From positions 1,138,560 through 1,202,559 of the forward strand of contig OZ038434.1 of assembly GCA_964036275.1 (NCBI GenBank): 64,000 nucleotides of DNA, read 5' to 3'. The notes beneath the pieces were generated by a model, which searched no databases, was not told the DNA's origin, and saw only the letters and a program-made list of their open reading frames with translations. Shown piece by piece: positions 61,341 to 64,000 of the stretch; position 1 is the stretch's first letter, and every line of letters begins with the position of its first letter. This DNA is from Litoditis marina. Taxonomy: Eukaryota > Nematoda > Chromadorea > Rhabditida > Rhabditidae. The translations under genes were made by a program, and so were the position numbers.

Positions 61341-61831
61341 CATTCAATAGTGAGAACATACCAGTAGACACAGAGATATTTATAAAACAGGCGAGTTGCA
61401 CCTGGGATGAACTATAGGAAGTGGCCGAGTCTCCGTTGTAGTTTGATGTCGATACACGCCATAATTTAGGAATTTCTACCGAAAAGCGGGATTTCACCAC
61501 AGACACAGTAGGATAGAGCAACACACACCCTGTAGTCTGGCTAGGGAAAGATCTGACCCGTACAGGCGTGAATAGTGTTCTACTAGGTCACACAAAGTGA
61601 TACTCACTGTGAGGATAGGTATTGATTAGTTGGAAGAAAAGATCAAAAGTCAAACCTCGTCGCGTTCGCCTTGAACTGGGTTGACTGGAACAAGAAACGG
61701 TACACAACACGATGATTGGTTAATTAGATTAGTAAACGGTTTCGTTGAAACGGAATGTTTTCCGAGAAGAGAATGACCAGAGTGATCTAACTGTTGTGTG
61801 TCGACTAAGTTCCTATTTTTAGCGTTTTAGG

Positions 61832-62288
61832 TTAAAGAATCCGTTCCGCTATAATCTGAGTTTCACGAAAAATTTAAAAAGCTCAAAAAAGATTTTTAAT
61901 GTCTTCCCATAGACCACGAAAAAATTTCCGATTAAAAATTTGTAAAATTTGCATAACATCAAGCAATAAAGAAGGGGACATGAACATTTTCACTGTGACG
62001 CAACTTGACTTGGTTTATTTACATCCAGATTTATTTTCACTTTTTAGTCCTTAATTGTGTATTCGTATGTGATTGAGTGTTTTGAAATCGTTTTCGCACT
62101 TCTATAGGCTATTTTGAGCATACCCCGTACGCAACCCCCCTATCGGTGTCATTACGTAAGCCGCTTTTCTGAGAAAACGAAGCAAGATAGGGATAAAAAA
62201 GTATATATTTTTGATAATGGTTTTTCATTTGCCATAGGGTCAGTTTGTTAACTCAAAAGTCAAAATTAAAGCGGTACGGATTCTTTAA
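61832..62288. mobile_element. TTAA-flanked nonautonomous DNA transposon, copy 2
   Basis: A 449-bp element at 61836-62284 lies between two TTAA tetranucleotides. By eye it matches 14655-15103 base for base, including the single asymmetry between its termini (GTTCC versus GTACC). Same orientation as copy 1, 47 kb away. Confidence 0.87.
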
Positions 62289-63194
62289 GGAAAGGGTGTT
62301 GACCGGTTGACCCCTTAGAGCAAGTACACATGTTTTTATGAGAGTCTGTTTACATCTAGGCGTGGTGTTTAAAGAGTACATTTTCGACAATTTTATGTTT
62401 TCATACTTTTACATGTACTTTCTGTAGGCGAACAAAAAATGAAAACATTTTAAAAACTTGTAACTAGTTAGGAAATTAAGCAGTTCTTAGTTTCCGGAGA
62501 TAGAAATGAGATAAACACAATCAACTGAAGTGTGAAATACTTGAAAACAATCTGCAACCAAAATAACTGAATAGTTGTGAATACACGGTATTCTTCTAAA
62601 CGATGTCAACAAATGTCGAAAAACTAATTTTCAGAATGTTTTGACGAAATGCTTTGATTACCATTCAATTAATGGACGAATTTGCAACCATAATTGTAAA
62701 ATGGACTGCTATTTTTGGAGTACAAAATTCTGAAAAAGATGAAAAAACTCTCTGTGTTCAGGTAAAAAGACGAAGACAGTTCAAAAACATCTACAACTAC
62801 ATACTTGATGATGGTAGTTTGGTATATCATTCCAACTCGAGAAGGTTCCGAAGGTCTCATTCAAGCGGTGAAATCAGTGAACCTTTCAAAAAAAATTAAT
62901 TTAAGCAGTTGATTCGGAATTGATGAAAGAAAGTGTAGAAGAAGATGGATAAAAATGGCAAGCTGATGTGGACCAAATAGTTCAGCTCGAAGGTGATATT
63001 TTCATGGTTCTTTGCTACTGGGGCCAGAGAGCGAATTGCGCCCAAATATAGTTTGGTTGTGTGCAAATAAGTGTTTATACTGTATATATGTTGTATTCAA
63101 ATAAATTTCCACATTGTAGCAGGAAGCATCAAGCTCATCATTCTCTCCGAGTCATTGCTACATTCACCGTGTCATTCTCGTGCTCAACCTAACT

Positions 63195-63285
63195 TTTCGT
63201 TGTAGTTTGATCATGGTTCAGAGCGTAATTCGCGAGTTTCGCCCGATGAAGCAAGGAGGGCCAACCTACAGACACAACAGGTCGG
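63195..63285. repeat. palindromic MITE (TTTGTAGTTTGATC family)
   Basis: CGTTGTAGTTTGATCATGG and CCAACCTACAGACACAAC face each other; a further isolated TTTGTAGTTTGAACC is at 63400. Confidence 0.55.
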
Positions 63286-63947
63286 GAGAACGTCTACCAT
63301 GTAAACCTGATTCGGAAAGAGCGAACCCTATGACGGGAACTTTTTTATGGAATTCATCTCTATTAGTCCTCACCATCAACATATTAGCTCAATTTGAGTT
63401 TGTAGTTTGAACCTGCTGCGTCTTAAGCTACTTTCCAGAGTTTTGGTTTACTCTCTTATCAGATTATAAACTTCAACATATATCTGTTCACACTCGATCC
63501 AGTTATTCGAGAAGTGTTGCCTCTCACAATGCAGCTCAGCAGGATATCTCCAATACGATGGAAAATGAATTCAATTCAGAGAGAAAATTAGAATCTAGAT
63601 CGAAAATGGAAAATATTCAGGCAGTTAACACAATATACAGGGTTGAATCTGTTACAACCTTCACATTCATTGATCTTGGTTGTTTTTAGAAACAACAAAT
63701 ATGAATATTTTTCCAGGAGTGTCATTGGTTTAATAGATTCAGAGTGTTCAGCTGAACAATGTCAGACAATTTCATATTTTAAATTTCTGTGAAACATTAC
63801 TAATTAATCAATAAATACGAATTACTATTTTTCTTCTCGCTACAATACAATAGCAGAATTAGTGAAACCGACGTGCTGCTTAAATTGGACATGAATTCGT
63901 TCAGTCGTTAACCTGTACTTTTTGCTCTACAGTTTCCAGCTCAAAAG

Positions 63948-64000
63948 ATGTCCCACCTAAAACTATTAGTTGCTTTGATTGTGTTGAGTTTGGAGCAGAG
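63948..64000 (+). CDS. 5' end of a probable secreted or membrane protein gene (truncated by window edge)
   Basis: An ATG at 63948 opens a frame reading MSHLKLLVALIVLSLEQ and runs off the window. A hydrophobic core directly after a lysine is typical of a signal peptide. Upstream lie two acceptor-like sites (TGCTCTACAG and TTTCCAG), so this looks like a first coding exon after cis or trans splicing. Only 17 codons are visible; family and function cannot be judged. Confidence 0.45.
   Translation, partial: MSHLKLLVALIVLSLEQ

Larger units (their letters stand above)
54817..63947. other. 9-kb region without a convincing gene
   Basis: No frame here shows a known domain or chains into spliced exons. 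It is dominated by GA microsatellites, SINE and MITE copies and the second TTAA element. Promoters of the Sre gene and of the gene starting at 63948 must lie at its two ends. Confidence 0.5.

Noticed and set aside
14651..62288. Segmental duplication as the cause of the identical 449-bp pair
   Set aside because: Homology stops exactly at TTAA on both sides, and the flanks are unrelated.
62654..62899. Plus-strand frame (about 75 codons from the ATG of MDEFATIIVKW) ending in TAA
   Set aside because: No conserved motif, and no convincing exon structure to either side. Possibly a decayed element fragment.

Overview
This window is eukaryotic genomic DNA, AT-rich, with many introns and many repeats. 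It most likely comes from a nematode. The signs are: nearly all splice acceptors fit the worm TTTTCAG-type consensus; there is a complete gene of the nematode-restricted Sre chemoreceptor family; the 5-HT2 receptor ends in the ETFL tail known from C. elegans SER-1; and the first coding exon of two genes lies directly behind a TTTTCAG acceptor, as expected for spliced-leader trans-splicing. Long introns filled with mobile elements argue against C. elegans itself. I cannot name the species.

Layout from left to right. Positions 1-10475 (minus strand) hold the N-terminal part of a secreted or membrane cadherin in 12 exons; its 3' end lies off the left edge. Positions 10476-18144 hold no convincing gene, only satellites, GA tracts and mobile-element copies, and separate the divergent cadherin and proteasome genes. 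Positions 18145-42793 (plus) hold the whole 26S proteasome subunit Rpn2/PSMD1, 28 exons, 968 aa, all phases joining. Its 6-kb intron 19 contains, on the other strand (33568-29580), a complete 5-HT2-type serotonin receptor of 8 exons and 609 aa. Positions 48409-43279 (minus) hold the C-terminal 329 aa of a coiled-coil protein that I do not recognise; it converges tail-to-tail on rpn-2. Positions 54803-50690 (minus) hold a complete Sre-type serpentine receptor, 9 exons, 353 aa. From there to 63947 there is only repeat-rich noncoding sequence. At 63948 a signal-peptide-like start opens a gene that runs off the right edge.

The genes do not form a pathway: one is a housekeeping proteasome subunit, two are neuronal or sensory GPCRs, one is an adhesion protein, one is an orphan. 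The striking part is the repeat landscape. There are at least six short inverted-repeat (MITE or foldback) families, including an abundant one with long terminal inverted repeats, a tRNA-derived SINE that sits next to it in two of three copies, and two seemingly identical 449-bp elements bounded by TTAA that look recently mobile. Exon coordinates were deduced by hand from reading frame and GT/AG sites and should be confirmed with transcripts.
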